From contig NZ_CP085335.1 of NCBI RefSeq assembly GCF_020618475.1, forward strand, positions 2,294,001 to 2,358,000: a stretch of 64,000 bases of DNA, written 5' to 3'. Position 1 is the stretch's first letter. Every line of letters begins with the position of its first letter. Both the position numbers and the translations under genes were made by a program. Under the pieces are notes generated by a model, which had not been told where the DNA came from, made no database searches, and saw only the letters and a program-made list of their open reading frames with translations. The DNA is from Haladaptatus halobius. GTDB lineage: Archaea; Halobacteriota; Halobacteria; Halobacteriales; Haladaptataceae. Below, one piece after another: positions 7,951 through 16,567 of this stretch.

Positions 7951-9444
7951 CTACGCGAGAAACACGTGCCGCGGTCTGTCGGCGAGCACGTCCCGACCCC
8001 AGTCCACCGTATCGCCGAAGGCGTCGCTCCGGAAGAAGTCCATCGCGTCCTCCTTCGAGCGCCACTGGCTGGCGATGAACATGTCGTTTTCGTCCTCGTG
8101 GTTCGCCAGCAGTTCGGTGTCGAAGTGGCCCTCCATGTCGCCCAGCAGGCCACCGACCGTCTTGAACTTCTCGACGAAATCCTCGCGGCGGTCGGGTTCG
8201 ACGGTGTAGAACATCCCCATCGTGCCGAACCCGCTCTCCTCCCCGGCGCGCGCGACGATTCCCGGTAGGTCGGCGAGGAAACCTCCTGCCGTCTCGGCGG
8301 CGCTCTCGGTCTCCCAGATGCTGACGACCGCGGACCGCTCGTCGCCGCCGTACACTGCCGTCTTCACGTGCGTGTCGTAGTGGTCGAAGTTGCTCCGCAA
8401 CCCGTCGACCTCGTCGAACAGTTTGTCGGCGTCGGCCTCCGAGTAGAGCACCATCGCGTACACGTCCTCGCCGTGTGGTCGTCCGGCGTAGATGTCGAGA
8501 TCTTGTAGTTCGCCGCGGATGTCCTCCGATTCGGACTTCCCGCCTCCGTGTGGATGTCCGCCTTCGTCCCCGCGTTCGTGCTCCTGCTCACCGCTGTTCT
8601 CGCCGTGTGCGTGTGTCTGCGTACGTCCGTGACCGCCTCCGTGCGGATGGGCGTCCTCCGCTGTCGGGATCTTCTCTCCGGCGATAAACGCCGGGAGGTC
8701 TTCCGGCGGGAATCGCCGTCCGAAGTGGAATTTCCCGAACTCGGCGTAGCGCGAACTCGCCTCGTCGAAGCGCATCTCGTACAGCAGGTCTTTGATGTTC
8801 GTCGGGTCGTTGCTGAACAGGTCGACGCCCCACTCGAAGTCGTCCATTCCGATGCTTCCGGTGATTATCTGGGTAACCTTCCCGGCGTACCCCTTTCCGA
8901 TTTCGCCATGGCTCGCCATCATCTCGGCACGCTCGTCGAACGGCGTGTCGTACCAGTTGTCCTCGCCGAGTCGGCGTTTGTTCATCGGATAGAAGCAGAC
9001 GAACTCCGCGTCGGGCACGTCAGGGTATAGTTTGCTCGCCACGTAGCGGGCCATCCCAGTGTCTTCGATGTCGTCGGGGTCTTTCACCATCTCGTCGGAG
9101 GTGTAGCCACCCACTTCCGTCACGGAGACATAGGAGTCGGTTCGCTCCGTGAAGTCGGCGAACTGGGTTCGTTCGAACGCTCGCTCGGCGGTGTCGAGGT
9201 CACTCATCGTCGGGCGGAAGTGGACGAGCAGCAGGTCGGCGTCGTGTCCCATGACGCTGAACACGGCGGACGACCCATCCTCGGAGTCGACGACGTTCTC
9301 GTGGGCTTGCAGGAATTCGACTCCGTCGCCCAGCGCGTTCTCGCGGACTCGCTCGGGGGCGTCTCGCCATGCCTTCCAGTCGACGGTTCGGAAGTCGTGA
9401 AGCACGTACCACCCCTCGCGAGTCGGTGGGGCCTTTCTCGGCAT
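7951..9444 (-). CDS. pitA: PitA: chlorite dismutase-like/ABM domain fusion, probable heme-binding protein
   Basis: A protein of 497 residues. The N-terminal half (about 1-240) is a chlorite-dismutase-like domain, with FRPTMSDLD, RYVASKLYPDVPDAEFVCFYPMNKRR and FPPEDLPAFIAGEKIP. A histidine-rich linker (HPHGGGHGRTQTHAHG, then HPHGGG) follows at about 265-310. The C-terminal part is an antibiotic-biosynthesis-monooxygenase-like domain ending in SQWRSKEDAMDFF. This architecture is that of Haloferax PitA. The Cld family includes coproheme decarboxylases, so a role in heme handling is likely; true chlorite activity is doubtful in this branch. The His linker may bind metal. The ATG at 9444 was chosen over an in-frame TTG at 9471. 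Confidence 0.92.
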   Translation of the reverse strand: MPRKAPPTREGWYVLHDFRTVDWKAWRDAPERVRENALGDGVEFLQAHENVVDSEDGSSAVFSVMGHDADLLLVHFRPTMSDLDTAERAFERTQFADFTERTDSYVSVTEVGGYTSDEMVKDPDDIEDTGMARYVASKLYPDVPDAEFVCFYPMNKRRLGEDNWYDTPFDERAEMMASHGEIGKGYAGKVTQIITGSIGMDDFEWGVDLFSNDPTNIKDLLYEMRFDEASSRYAEFGKFHFGRRFPPEDLPAFIAGEKIPTAEDAHPHGGGHGRTQTHAHGENSGEQEHERGDEGGHPHGGGKSESEDIRGELQDLDIYAGRPHGEDVYAMVLYSEADADKLFDEVDGLRSNFDHYDTHVKTAVYGGDERSAVVSIWETESAAETAGGFLADLPGIVARAGEESGFGTMGMFYTVEPDRREDFVEKFKTVGGLLGDMEGHFDTELLANHEDENDMFIASQWRSKEDAMDFFRSDAFGDTVDWGRDVLADRPRHVFLA

Positions 9445-9560
9445 ACGCGGGGGTTGGGAGCGACCAGACAAGGGTGTTTTGAGTCGAATCGACGAACCGA
9501 ATTCCCGCCACTGATACCGCGTGGCGAGCCTTCTGCTAACTATACCGACACGGGTACGCT

Positions 9561-9610
9561 TCGAACGGTGAATCCCCGAGACGGTGACGGACTCGGGATT
9601 CGACCGTCGA
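9561..9610. repeat. Near-perfect 50-base inverted repeat between pitA and padR
   Basis: The left arm 9561-9580 and right arm 9592-9610 pair over about 18 positions with three single-base bulges, around an 11-base centre. It lies in the divergent region between pitA (start 9444) and the PadR gene (start 9685), 75 bases before the latter. It may be an operator, an RNA hairpin or both. Confidence 0.55.
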
Positions 9611-9654
9611 GTCGGTTGAATTAGTCATCGTCCGTTTCGCCCCGACCGAAAGCC

Positions 9655-9663
9655 TTTCAAAAA
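9655..9663 (+). promoter_or_regulatory. TATA-like box of the PadR gene
   Basis: TTTCAAAAA, centred 26 bases before the ATG at 9685. The spacing fits a leaderless transcript, which is common in haloarchaea. Confidence 0.4.
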
Positions 9664-9684
9664 CACGACTTAAACCCCCAGTCG

Positions 9685-10200
9685 ATGCGGAAAAGTGGCC
9701 CGCCGAAAGGCCTGATCTCGTACTTAGTGCTCGAACTTCTGAATCAAAAGCCGCGGTACGGGTACGAGATACTGAAAGAGATCCGTGAGATAAGCGGCGG
9801 CCACTGGGAACCGTCCTACGGGTCGGTGTACCCCATCCTCTACAAGTTTGAGGAGAAGGGGTGGACCGAACGGATCGAACGCGAGGACGAACCCGACCGA
9901 AAATACTTCGAACTCACCGACGCAGGCTACGAGGAACTCGAGGAGAAACGGGAAGAGAGCGGCACCAAAGCCCGCGAATTCGCGGACGTCATCCTCGGTT
10001 TCTACCACGTCTACGTCGCCTTCGCCACCGACGAACGGTTCGAAGTGACGAGTCCGGACGGCGAGTGGCAGTTCGACGAGACGTTCAGTTCGTGGATCGT
10101 CGAGCAGATAATCCGCCACCACGAGCGCGATTTCGGCGAGTTCGAACGCATTCCGGACACGCCCGAGGAGTTCTACGAGCGGATGGGTCTGGAACGCTGA
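9685..10200 (+). CDS. PadR family transcriptional regulator
   Basis: A protein of 171 residues with the PadR winged helix at about 1-85: GLISYLVLELLNQKPRYGYEI, then GGHWEPSYGSVYPILYKFEEKGW, then RKYFELTDAGYEEL. The C-terminal half, predicted helical and acidic, is longer than the minimal PadR and fits the dimerisation domain. Targets are unknown. It is divergent from pitA, with a strong inverted repeat between them, so pitA or the gene itself are natural candidates. Confidence 0.9.
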   Translation: MRKSGPPKGLISYLVLELLNQKPRYGYEILKEIREISGGHWEPSYGSVYPILYKFEEKGWTERIEREDEPDRKYFELTDAGYEELEEKREESGTKAREFADVILGFYHVYVAFATDERFEVTSPDGEWQFDETFSSWIVEQIIRHHERDFGEFERIPDTPEEFYERMGLER

Positions 10201-10234
10201 CCGGCGGCGAGAGACCGAGGCATTCGAAAGCGGA

Positions 10235-12058
10235 CTACCCCGCCAGAAGTTGCGGCCCGAATATCATGAGGACGAGACTGGCGAGCATCGCCAACCCGAC
10301 GCTCGTCGTTATCATCGTCGTTACCTGCCGACCCTGACTCGTCGGGAGGCGCGACACTACGGCCTCGGCACCCATCCGCAGGAGGTGGCCGCCGTCGAGC
10401 GGGAACGCCGGGATGCAGTTGAAGAATCCGAGGTTGAGATTTATCCACCCCGTCCAGAACAGGGCGTTCGCCAGTAGGAACGCACCGCCGCCGAACACCG
10501 ACAGCGGTCCCTGTACCGCGTAGAAGTTGCTGTTCGACGCGACGAAGCCGGCGAAGTTGTAGCCAACAGGCATCGAGAGGCTGGCAAACGGAAGCAACAG
10601 CGTCCCGCCGACGCCGAGCAGGAACGTCGTGAGCGGGCCGTTACCACCGCCGCCGAAGACGGAGAGGAACTGCCCCGCGACGAGGTCGCGGAACGTCTCC
10701 GCGGGATAAAGTTCCGTCCCGAAGCCGCTCGCCGCGATGCCGGAGGTACCCGGTGCGACGAGGATGCCGACGATGGCATCGCCGCCGTCGTTCTCGCCGA
10801 GTTTTATGTCGTACGTGTGACGAACGTAGCTTCCGCCCTCTTTCGCGTAGGCTTCGACGGTCACGGTCCGTCCCGGTTCGTACCCGTCGAGGGTGCGGGT
10901 CAGGTCGCTACTGTCGGTGATTCTGTTCCCGTCGATGGCCGTGATGATAACTGAGTCGCCGGGGTTCAATCTCGTTTCGCTGGCCGGGCCGCCCTTCTGT
11001 ACGGTCGAGAGCGCCCCGACCGGCCCGGTCACCTTCGACCCGTTCACCGTCAGGGTAGCGACCTTCTTGTCCGCGAGTTCCCGGTTCAGCGCCCGCTCGG
11101 TGTAGACCGCGGTTCCGTTGACGGCGGTGATGCGTTCGCCCTTCTCGATGCCCGAGTTCCGCGCTTGCTCCGAAGCGAACGGCGAATCCACCGCGATTCC
11201 CGTGACGAGCAACGAGCGTCGGATGGTCGTGTTTATCGTTTCGTCCCCGCGTTTGACGGTGACGGACACGCTCCTGCTCTCAGTGGTAGCGAGCTTCGAT
11301 TCGAGGTCGGCGTTGTTCTCGACCTTCATGCCGTTGACCTCGACGATTCTATCGCCGCGCTGGAGTCCGGCGTCGTCCGCGGCGGAATCCTCGAACACGC
11401 CGCCAACCGCCGCGCCGGACGCGACGGTTATCGACCCCATCACCGGGCCGAAGAGAAGTAAGAACGCGACCAGCGTGACCGCGAAGTTGTTCGTCACGCC
11501 CGCCGCGAACATCCGACTCTGGCTCCCTCTATCGGCCCGTTTGCGGTTCTCCTCGTTGGGTTCGACGAACGCGCCGATGGGAAGGACGGCGAGCAGCGCT
11601 AGCCCCATCGACTCTATCTCGATGTCCTCGACCCGGCAGAAGATACCGTGTCCACCTTCGTGGACGACCAGTCCGACGAGCAGCCCGAGCATGATCTCCG
11701 GTGCGACCGAGAGCGGGAGGAAATCGTTGACGCCGGGAATGACGAGCGCGTTTCGCGGCTGCGTCACGGGCGACGGTTCCGGCGGGTTCTGGAGAACTAG
11801 AATCGCCTGTACGACGAGAAGGAGGAACGTCCCGGCCATCACGACCAGCGTGATGCCGAGACCGAAGTTTCCCCACGCTCGCCAGAACCGCTTCGGACGA
11901 GCGAGGCGGTCGAGCAGACGCTTTCCTCTCTGGGTGTGTAGCGTCAGAATCGGCCCCTGCATACCGAGATACGGCGGCAGCATATCGTTCGCCCGAAGCG
12001 CGAGCAGGGCGAACCAGTAGGCCGCAATTCCGAGAAGCACCCACACAATCGTATCCAT
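10235..12058 (-). CDS. Site-2 protease family membrane metalloprotease with PDZ domains
   Basis: A protein of 607 residues of the M50 family. The zinc motif HEGGH is at 133-137 in a membrane segment, and the second signature IPAFPLDGGHLLRMG is near 550. Between them lie at least two PDZ-like modules with repeated phrases such as SAADDAGLQRGDRIVEVNG, NSGIEKGERITAVNG and a third more diverged one with LNPGDSVIITAIDG. These proteases cut membrane-bound substrates such as anti-sigma factors in bacteria; the archaeal substrates are not known. It is the last gene of a leftward group with pyrH, lysS and a small protein. Confidence 0.92.
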   Translation of the reverse strand: MDTIVWVLLGIAAYWFALLALRANDMLPPYLGMQGPILTLHTQRGKRLLDRLARPKRFWRAWGNFGLGITLVVMAGTFLLLVVQAILVLQNPPEPSPVTQPRNALVIPGVNDFLPLSVAPEIMLGLLVGLVVHEGGHGIFCRVEDIEIESMGLALLAVLPIGAFVEPNEENRKRADRGSQSRMFAAGVTNNFAVTLVAFLLLFGPVMGSITVASGAAVGGVFEDSAADDAGLQRGDRIVEVNGMKVENNADLESKLATTESRSVSVTVKRGDETINTTIRRSLLVTGIAVDSPFASEQARNSGIEKGERITAVNGTAVYTERALNRELADKKVATLTVNGSKVTGPVGALSTVQKGGPASETRLNPGDSVIITAIDGNRITDSSDLTRTLDGYEPGRTVTVEAYAKEGGSYVRHTYDIKLGENDGGDAIVGILVAPGTSGIAASGFGTELYPAETFRDLVAGQFLSVFGGGGNGPLTTFLLGVGGTLLLPFASLSMPVGYNFAGFVASNSNFYAVQGPLSVFGGGAFLLANALFWTGWINLNLGFFNCIPAFPLDGGHLLRMGAEAVVSRLPTSQGRQVTTMITTSVGLAMLASLVLMIFGPQLLAG

Positions 12059-12119
12059 CGAGCGAAAGAAAGTCCCGGTCGCTCAAAGGCGTTTGGGAAC
12101 GAACGGAAAAAGTGGAGCG

Positions 12120-12428
12120 TTACTCCGCCGCTTGCCAGTCTTCTTCGAGTTCCTGCTGTTCCGCCTGTTTGCTCTGGCGGCGCTGGCGGAACTTCCGAGC
12201 GGCGGCGATTCCGGCGGCGGTACCGCCGAGCACCGCGGCGCGGCGGGCGAACGTTCGAGTTCGACTTCCTCCTTTCGTCGATTCGGCCTCCTCGGTCCCT
12301 TCGGATTCGATTTCCGTCTCGATCTCCTCGGTCTTCGATTCCGTTCCTTCGATTGCTGCTTCGTCTTCTTTGACGAGTTCGGTCCGTTTCAACGCTGGTT
12401 TCTCGAGATTGAGTTCTATCAGGGCCAT
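12120..12428 (-). CDS. Small acidic haloarchaeal protein with one membrane helix, unknown function
   Basis: A protein of 102 residues. The first half is highly acidic and rich in Glu (about residues 20-50). A short Ala/Gly-rich hydrophobic stretch RRAAVLGGTAAGIAAARKF (about 62-80) may insert in the membrane. The end is Gln/Glu-rich and probably coiled coil. No domain is recognised. It lies between lysS and the site-2 protease, all leftward. Confidence 0.65.
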   Translation of the reverse strand: MALIELNLEKPALKRTELVKEDEAAIEGTESKTEEIETEIESEGTEEAESTKGGSRTRTFARRAAVLGGTAAGIAAARKFRQRRQSKQAEQQELEEDWQAAE

Positions 12429-12602
12429 GGTAATATCACCGTTCAGTCGCTGACGTGATTGGTCGTCAGACAGACCTCACACCTCCTCCTGGTATCGGCA
12501 CGTACTTTGTTATGCGCTTGTTAGTCGGAGGTAAGTGTATATTGTCTGCCACCGGTCTTAACTCTGCTGGCGGTTGGCGCTCTGACGCCGCTGACGGCGA
12601 CA

Positions 12603-14255
12603 TCAACCTTCTCGACGCAGTCGGCGGAGCACGAACTCGCGGTCTAAACTAGAGAGGAAGGGGCCGAGTTTCGGTCCCTGTTCCTCGTCGAAGAAGAGCC
12701 GATAGCCCGTGCCGAAGAACTCGCCGATGTCGATGTCGTGGCGCTTCGCGGTCTCATAAATCTCGCCCTGAATCGCCTCGCCGTCGTGGCCCGCTTCGAC
12801 GAACTCGGCAAGTTCGTCCAGCGCCTCCTCCGTCTCAGAATCGAGCGCCACGTTGGGCAGCTCGGTTCGCTTCAGGTCGTAGTCGTACTCGTTGCTCGTC
12901 CGGCGCGCCCACGTTCGCGCACGCTCGACGCGCGCGAGCGCACCCTCGACGGCCCAATCGGGCGCGTCGTCGGGGATGTGACTCTCCCGTCGCGCGATCT
13001 CCTCGCGGAGGTCGGGGTCGTCAGTCATCCCCAGCACGGCGGCGAAGGTGTAGGGGATACGGATGCGCTCGGGTCGAATCTCGCTCACGGCCATCGGATA
13101 GGCGCGTTCCGCGAGGGCGCGTTCCCTCTCGTCCGCGTCCTCTTCGCCGAAGTAGACGCGCTCGAAGCGGTCGAACTCGTCCACCAGCAGGTCGAGACGT
13201 TCGATGCTGAAATCGCGCGCCTTGTACGGGTCTTTGGTGAAGAAGTACCGGAGCACCTCGGGTTCGAGGAGATCGAGCACTTCTTTGACGAGGACGACGT
13301 TTCCCTCCGAGGAGGAGAAGGGCTTCCCGTCGAGCGTGAACCACTCGTAGGTCATCGGCTCGGGGGGCTCGAACTCCATGACGTTACGGGCAATATCCTC
13401 GCCGCTTGGCCACGAGCCTTCCGCGTGGTCTTTACCGAAGGGTTCGAAGTCCACGCTGAGCGTCTTCCACTGGGCGGGCCACTCGAAGCGCCACGGGAGT
13501 TTGCCTTCGCGGAGCGTCGCGGTTCCCTCGTGGCCGCAGCCGTCGATGGTGTTGTCGCCCGCTTCGAGGTCGGTGCAGACGTACTCGACCGTTCCTTCCT
13601 CGACGTCGAAATCCGTCACGGTCTCCGTGATCTTCCCGCACTCCTCGCAGATGGGGTTGAACGGAACGTACTCGTCGTCGACCTTGTCCTGATACTCCGC
13701 GAGCACCTCGCGGGCTTCCTCGGCGTGTTCGAGGAGGTGGCGTGTCACGTCCTCCAACTCGCCCGTTTCGTACAGTTCCGTGTTCGAGACCACGTTGATG
13801 GGAACGCCAAGCAGATCCGCGCTCTGTTGGATGAGGTTCGAGAAGTGGTCGCCGTAGGAGTCACAGCATCCGAACGGGTCGGGGATGTCGGTGTACGGCT
13901 TGCCGAGGTTACGCCCGAGCGCCCCGGCGTTCACGTCGCCAAGTTCGACGATGTTCCCCGCCAGATCGGCCAACTTCCGCGGGAGTTTGCGAAGCGGGTC
14001 GCGGTCGTCGGCGGTGAACACCTGTCGCACTTCGTGTCCCCGGTCGCGCAGGGCTTCCGCGACGAAGTAGCCGCGCATTATCTCGTTGACGTTTCCGAGG
14101 TGCGGAACCCCCGACGGCGAGATTCCGCCCTTGATGATGATGGGGTCGTCGGGGTCGCGCGCTTCGATGCGGTCGGCCACCTCGTCGGCCCAGAAGACGT
14201 GGTGATCGTCTCCGCTTCCGTCGCGATCGTCCGTCGGTGCCGAATCCGCGCTCAT
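12603..14255 (-). CDS. lysS: Lysyl-tRNA synthetase, class I
   Basis: Charges tRNA-Lys. Class I LysRS, the archaeal type, is shown by the HIGH-like motif PHLGN (51-55) and the KMSKS-like loop KPFSSSEGN at about 305. Zinc-ligand cysteines appear in CEECGKITE and in a second pair near CTDL and CGHEG. At 550 residues it has normal length. The ATG at 14255 overlaps the pyrH stop by four bases (ATGA), so the two are translationally coupled. Confidence 0.97.
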   Translation of the reverse strand: MSADSAPTDDRDGSGDDHHVFWADEVADRIEARDPDDPIIIKGGISPSGVPHLGNVNEIMRGYFVAEALRDRGHEVRQVFTADDRDPLRKLPRKLADLAGNIVELGDVNAGALGRNLGKPYTDIPDPFGCCDSYGDHFSNLIQQSADLLGVPINVVSNTELYETGELEDVTRHLLEHAEEAREVLAEYQDKVDDEYVPFNPICEECGKITETVTDFDVEEGTVEYVCTDLEAGDNTIDGCGHEGTATLREGKLPWRFEWPAQWKTLSVDFEPFGKDHAEGSWPSGEDIARNVMEFEPPEPMTYEWFTLDGKPFSSSEGNVVLVKEVLDLLEPEVLRYFFTKDPYKARDFSIERLDLLVDEFDRFERVYFGEEDADERERALAERAYPMAVSEIRPERIRIPYTFAAVLGMTDDPDLREEIARRESHIPDDAPDWAVEGALARVERARTWARRTSNEYDYDLKRTELPNVALDSETEEALDELAEFVEAGHDGEAIQGEIYETAKRHDIDIGEFFGTGYRLFFDEEQGPKLGPFLSSLDREFVLRRLRREG

Positions 14256-14971
14256 CCTTGTACCCAGTAGGACATCTCGTCGTCCGCGCCCTCCGGGATG
14301 ATGTCGGTTCCGCTGTGGTCGCCGGAGAGGACGGCGTCGGCGATTCGTTCCGGTTCGGTACCGTCGAGGACGATGGTGCGGACGCCCGACCGCTCAATGA
14401 GCTTCGCGGCTAGCAGGTCGACCGGCGAGGAACTCCCCGCGGTCATCTCGAGGTCGGCAATAACGTCCACGAGGTCGCTCGCCGAGAGTTCGTCGTACTT
14501 CGTCGCGTCTTCGATCTCGTTGGGGTCGTCGCTGAACACGCCGTCGACGCTCGTCGCGTAAACGAGGAGGTCGGCGTTCGTGTACTCCGCCAGCGCCGCG
14601 CTCACGGCGTCGGTCGTCTGGCCCGGCATCACGCCTCCCATGACCGCGATGTCGCCGCGGTGCATCGCGGTTCCGGCTTTCTCGTAAGTCTCCGCCGGAC
14701 TGGGCGCGGCCCGTTCGCCCAACGCCGCGATGAGGAGTCGGGCGTTCAGTCGGGTCACGTCGATACCGATGTCGTCCAGTTCGATCTCGTTCGCGCCGAG
14801 ATTGCGAGCAGTTCCGATGTACTTCCGGGCGACGCCGCCGCCGCCGACGACCGCGCCGATGGTACACCCCTCCGTTGCGAGCGACTCGATGACTTCGGCG
14901 TGTCCGCGGACGCGCTGGGATTCCAAGTCCGGCGCGAGCACGCTCCCGCCGATAGAAACGACCACCTTCAT
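14252..14971 (-). CDS. pyrH: UMP kinase
   Basis: Phosphorylates UMP to UDP in pyrimidine synthesis. It belongs to the amino-acid-kinase fold, with the N-terminal SIGGSVLAP loop (6-14), GAVVGGGGVARKYI (about 38-51) and a TSVDGVFSDDP segment. The archaeal form is about 230-240 residues; this one has 239. It is the first gene of the pyrH-lysS unit and starts 87 bases from the divergent moaE gene. Confidence 0.96.
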   Translation of the reverse strand: MKVVVSIGGSVLAPDLESQRVRGHAEVIESLATEGCTIGAVVGGGGVARKYIGTARNLGANEIELDDIGIDVTRLNARLLIAALGERAAPSPAETYEKAGTAMHRGDIAVMGGVMPGQTTDAVSAALAEYTNADLLVYATSVDGVFSDDPNEIEDATKYDELSASDLVDVIADLEMTAGSSSPVDLLAAKLIERSGVRTIVLDGTEPERIADAVLSGDHSGTDIIPEGADDEMSYWVQG

Positions 14972-15058
14972 GCTATCGCGGTGTTACCCGGACGCGGCCT
15001 TAAGCGTTCTTAACTTCCGACCGAAGGGTAAAAGCGTCTCGCCGCCCGCGATACGCAC

Positions 15059-15829
15059 ATGAAGGTACTGGGTGTCGTCGGGAGCGACTCGGCCGCCGTC
15101 GCCGACCACCTCGCCGACAGACTCGGGGAACGCGGCGCGGTCGGCACCGTCACGCGGGGGTCGCCGGAGACGGTCGATTCGACCGCGTTCGAACTCGGTG
15201 ACGGAGGGTGGCGTGCGCGCGGTACGAACCGCTCTTTGACCGACGCGCTCGACGAACTCGCGCCGAACCATGAGTTCGCCGTGTTGTCGGGGTTCCCGGA
15301 CGCGAACGTCCCCCAGGTCGTTCTCGGCGACGCCGACCACGCCGGCGAACTCCTCGCCCACGCATCGGACGCCGACGCGCTCGATATCGAGTCCGTCGCG
15401 GACGCGCTTGACAACGTGGAAGACTACGAGACGCTCGAATCGCTCGTCGCGCGCGTGAAACGCTCGCCGAGCGCCGAGCGTTCGGGCGCGATAGCCACGT
15501 TCACAGGGCGCGTCCGGGCGAAAGACAGCGCGGACGACTCGCCGACCGAGTATCTCGACTTCGAGAAGTACGAGGGTGTCGCGGAGGCGCGAATGGCGTC
15601 CATCCGCGCGGAACTCGAAGCGCGCGAGGGCGTCTTCGACGTGCTCATGCACCACCGAACGGGCCGCATCGAGTACGGCGAGGACATCGTGTTCGTCGTC
15701 GTGCTCGCGGGACACCGCGAAGAGGCGTTTCGAACCGTCGAAGACGGTATCAACCGGCTCAAAGCCGAAGTGCCGATCTTCAAAAAAGAGGCGACGACGG
15801 ATGAACAGTTCTGGGTATACGAACAATAG
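15059..15829 (+). CDS. moaE: MobB-like/MoaE fusion, molybdopterin synthase large subunit
   Basis: A protein of 256 residues. The N-terminal part (about 1-115) starts with KVLGVVGSDSAAVADHL and resembles a degenerate MobB domain. The C-terminal part (about 120-256) is MoaE: GAIATFTGRVRA, then YEGVAEARMASI, VLMHHRTGRIEYGEDIVFVVV and the catalytic KKEATTDEQFWV. MoaE transfers sulfur from a MoaD-like protein to precursor Z. SAMP1, the MoaD-type partner known in Haloferax, is encoded far to the right in this window (59784-60059). The MobB part lacks an evident Walker A motif, so GTP binding is doubtful. Confidence 0.9.
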   Translation: MKVLGVVGSDSAAVADHLADRLGERGAVGTVTRGSPETVDSTAFELGDGGWRARGTNRSLTDALDELAPNHEFAVLSGFPDANVPQVVLGDADHAGELLAHASDADALDIESVADALDNVEDYETLESLVARVKRSPSAERSGAIATFTGRVRAKDSADDSPTEYLDFEKYEGVAEARMASIRAELEAREGVFDVLMHHRTGRIEYGEDIVFVVVLAGHREEAFRTVEDGINRLKAEVPIFKKEATTDEQFWVYEQ

Positions 15830-16030
15830 GTCGAGCGTATTGGTGCGGTCTATTTTCATGTTCCCGCACTTGTGACAGGAATAGTCGATTGGAGAAATAA
15901 AACGCGAGAGGAGATTTTGAACTTTTTAGCCCGTTTTAACGGATTCGTGAATCGACACTTTCATCTGCGTTCACGTCGACTTCCGCTGGACGAGGATAAA
16001 GATTCTCGAAACTACCCTAAGCTTCTACCC

Positions 16031-16038
16031 TTTATAAC
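16031..16038 (+). promoter_or_regulatory. TATA box (TTTATAAC) upstream of the DUF7123 gene
   Basis: TTTATAAC is a near-consensus haloarchaeal TATA element, 36 bases before the ATG at 16074. This predicts a short leader of about 15 bases. The 150 bases upstream are clearly AT-richer than the rest of the window. Confidence 0.5.
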
Positions 16039-16073
16039 ATCCTCCCGCTCCATGGGAAAACCGGAGTCAGCAT

Positions 16074-16325
16074 ATGAGCGCAACCACCCAACTCGCCGCC
16101 GAAAGCCCTGAACCGGAATCCAAAGAAGACCGCCTCAAGCAGTACCTCTGCGAGAAGGCGAGCGACGGAGAGCTCTACTTCAAGAGCAAGTTCATCGCCG
16201 ACGAAGTCGGACTCTCCGCGAAGGAGATCGGTGCGCTGATGGTGAAGTTGACCGAATGCGCCGAACTCGAAGTCGAGAAGTGGTCGTACACGAGTGCGAC
16301 CACGTGGCGCGTGGCTCCCGCGTAA
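16074..16325 (+). CDS. DUF7123-like haloarchaeal winged-helix-type small protein
   Basis: A protein of 83 residues. The central part (about 20-75) looks like a small helix-turn-helix: DRLKQYLCEKA, then KSKFIADEVGLSAKEIGALM, then a strand ending in TSATTWRVA. It matches a conserved haloarchaeal family of unknown function, probably DNA or RNA binding by its fold. It stands alone with its own promoter. Confidence 0.8.
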   Translation: MSATTQLAAESPEPESKEDRLKQYLCEKASDGELYFKSKFIADEVGLSAKEIGALMVKLTECAELEVEKWSYTSATTWRVAPA

Positions 16326-16567
16326 GCTCCGGCCCACGTCCCCGCTGCGGTTCCCGCGCCTCCCCCGCACGCCCCCAACGACTTCCCGTCCCTAGAACCA
16401 CACCCCGCAATCACGCCCCGGCAACGCCGCCCCGCAACCACCCCGTCTAACGTCGCACTCGTCGCGGTTCCCCGAACGCCCGAACGGTTCCCACTCCCGT
16501 ATCCACACCGCAGTTTCCCGTTCCGCCTTCGACGTCTTTGTAATCTCCCGCCGTTTTCGTTCGACCA

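Noticed and set aside
15872..16111. Open frame of 79 codons in the AT-rich gap after moaE
   Set aside because: It overlaps the start of the DUF7123 gene and contains that gene's TATA box; composition is unlike the acidic proteins around it.
16326..16567. Pro/Arg-rich open frames on both strands between the DUF7123 and AEC genes
   Set aside because: They are by-products of a CC-rich spacer; no start signal or family match was found, and nothing else is seen in these 242 bases.
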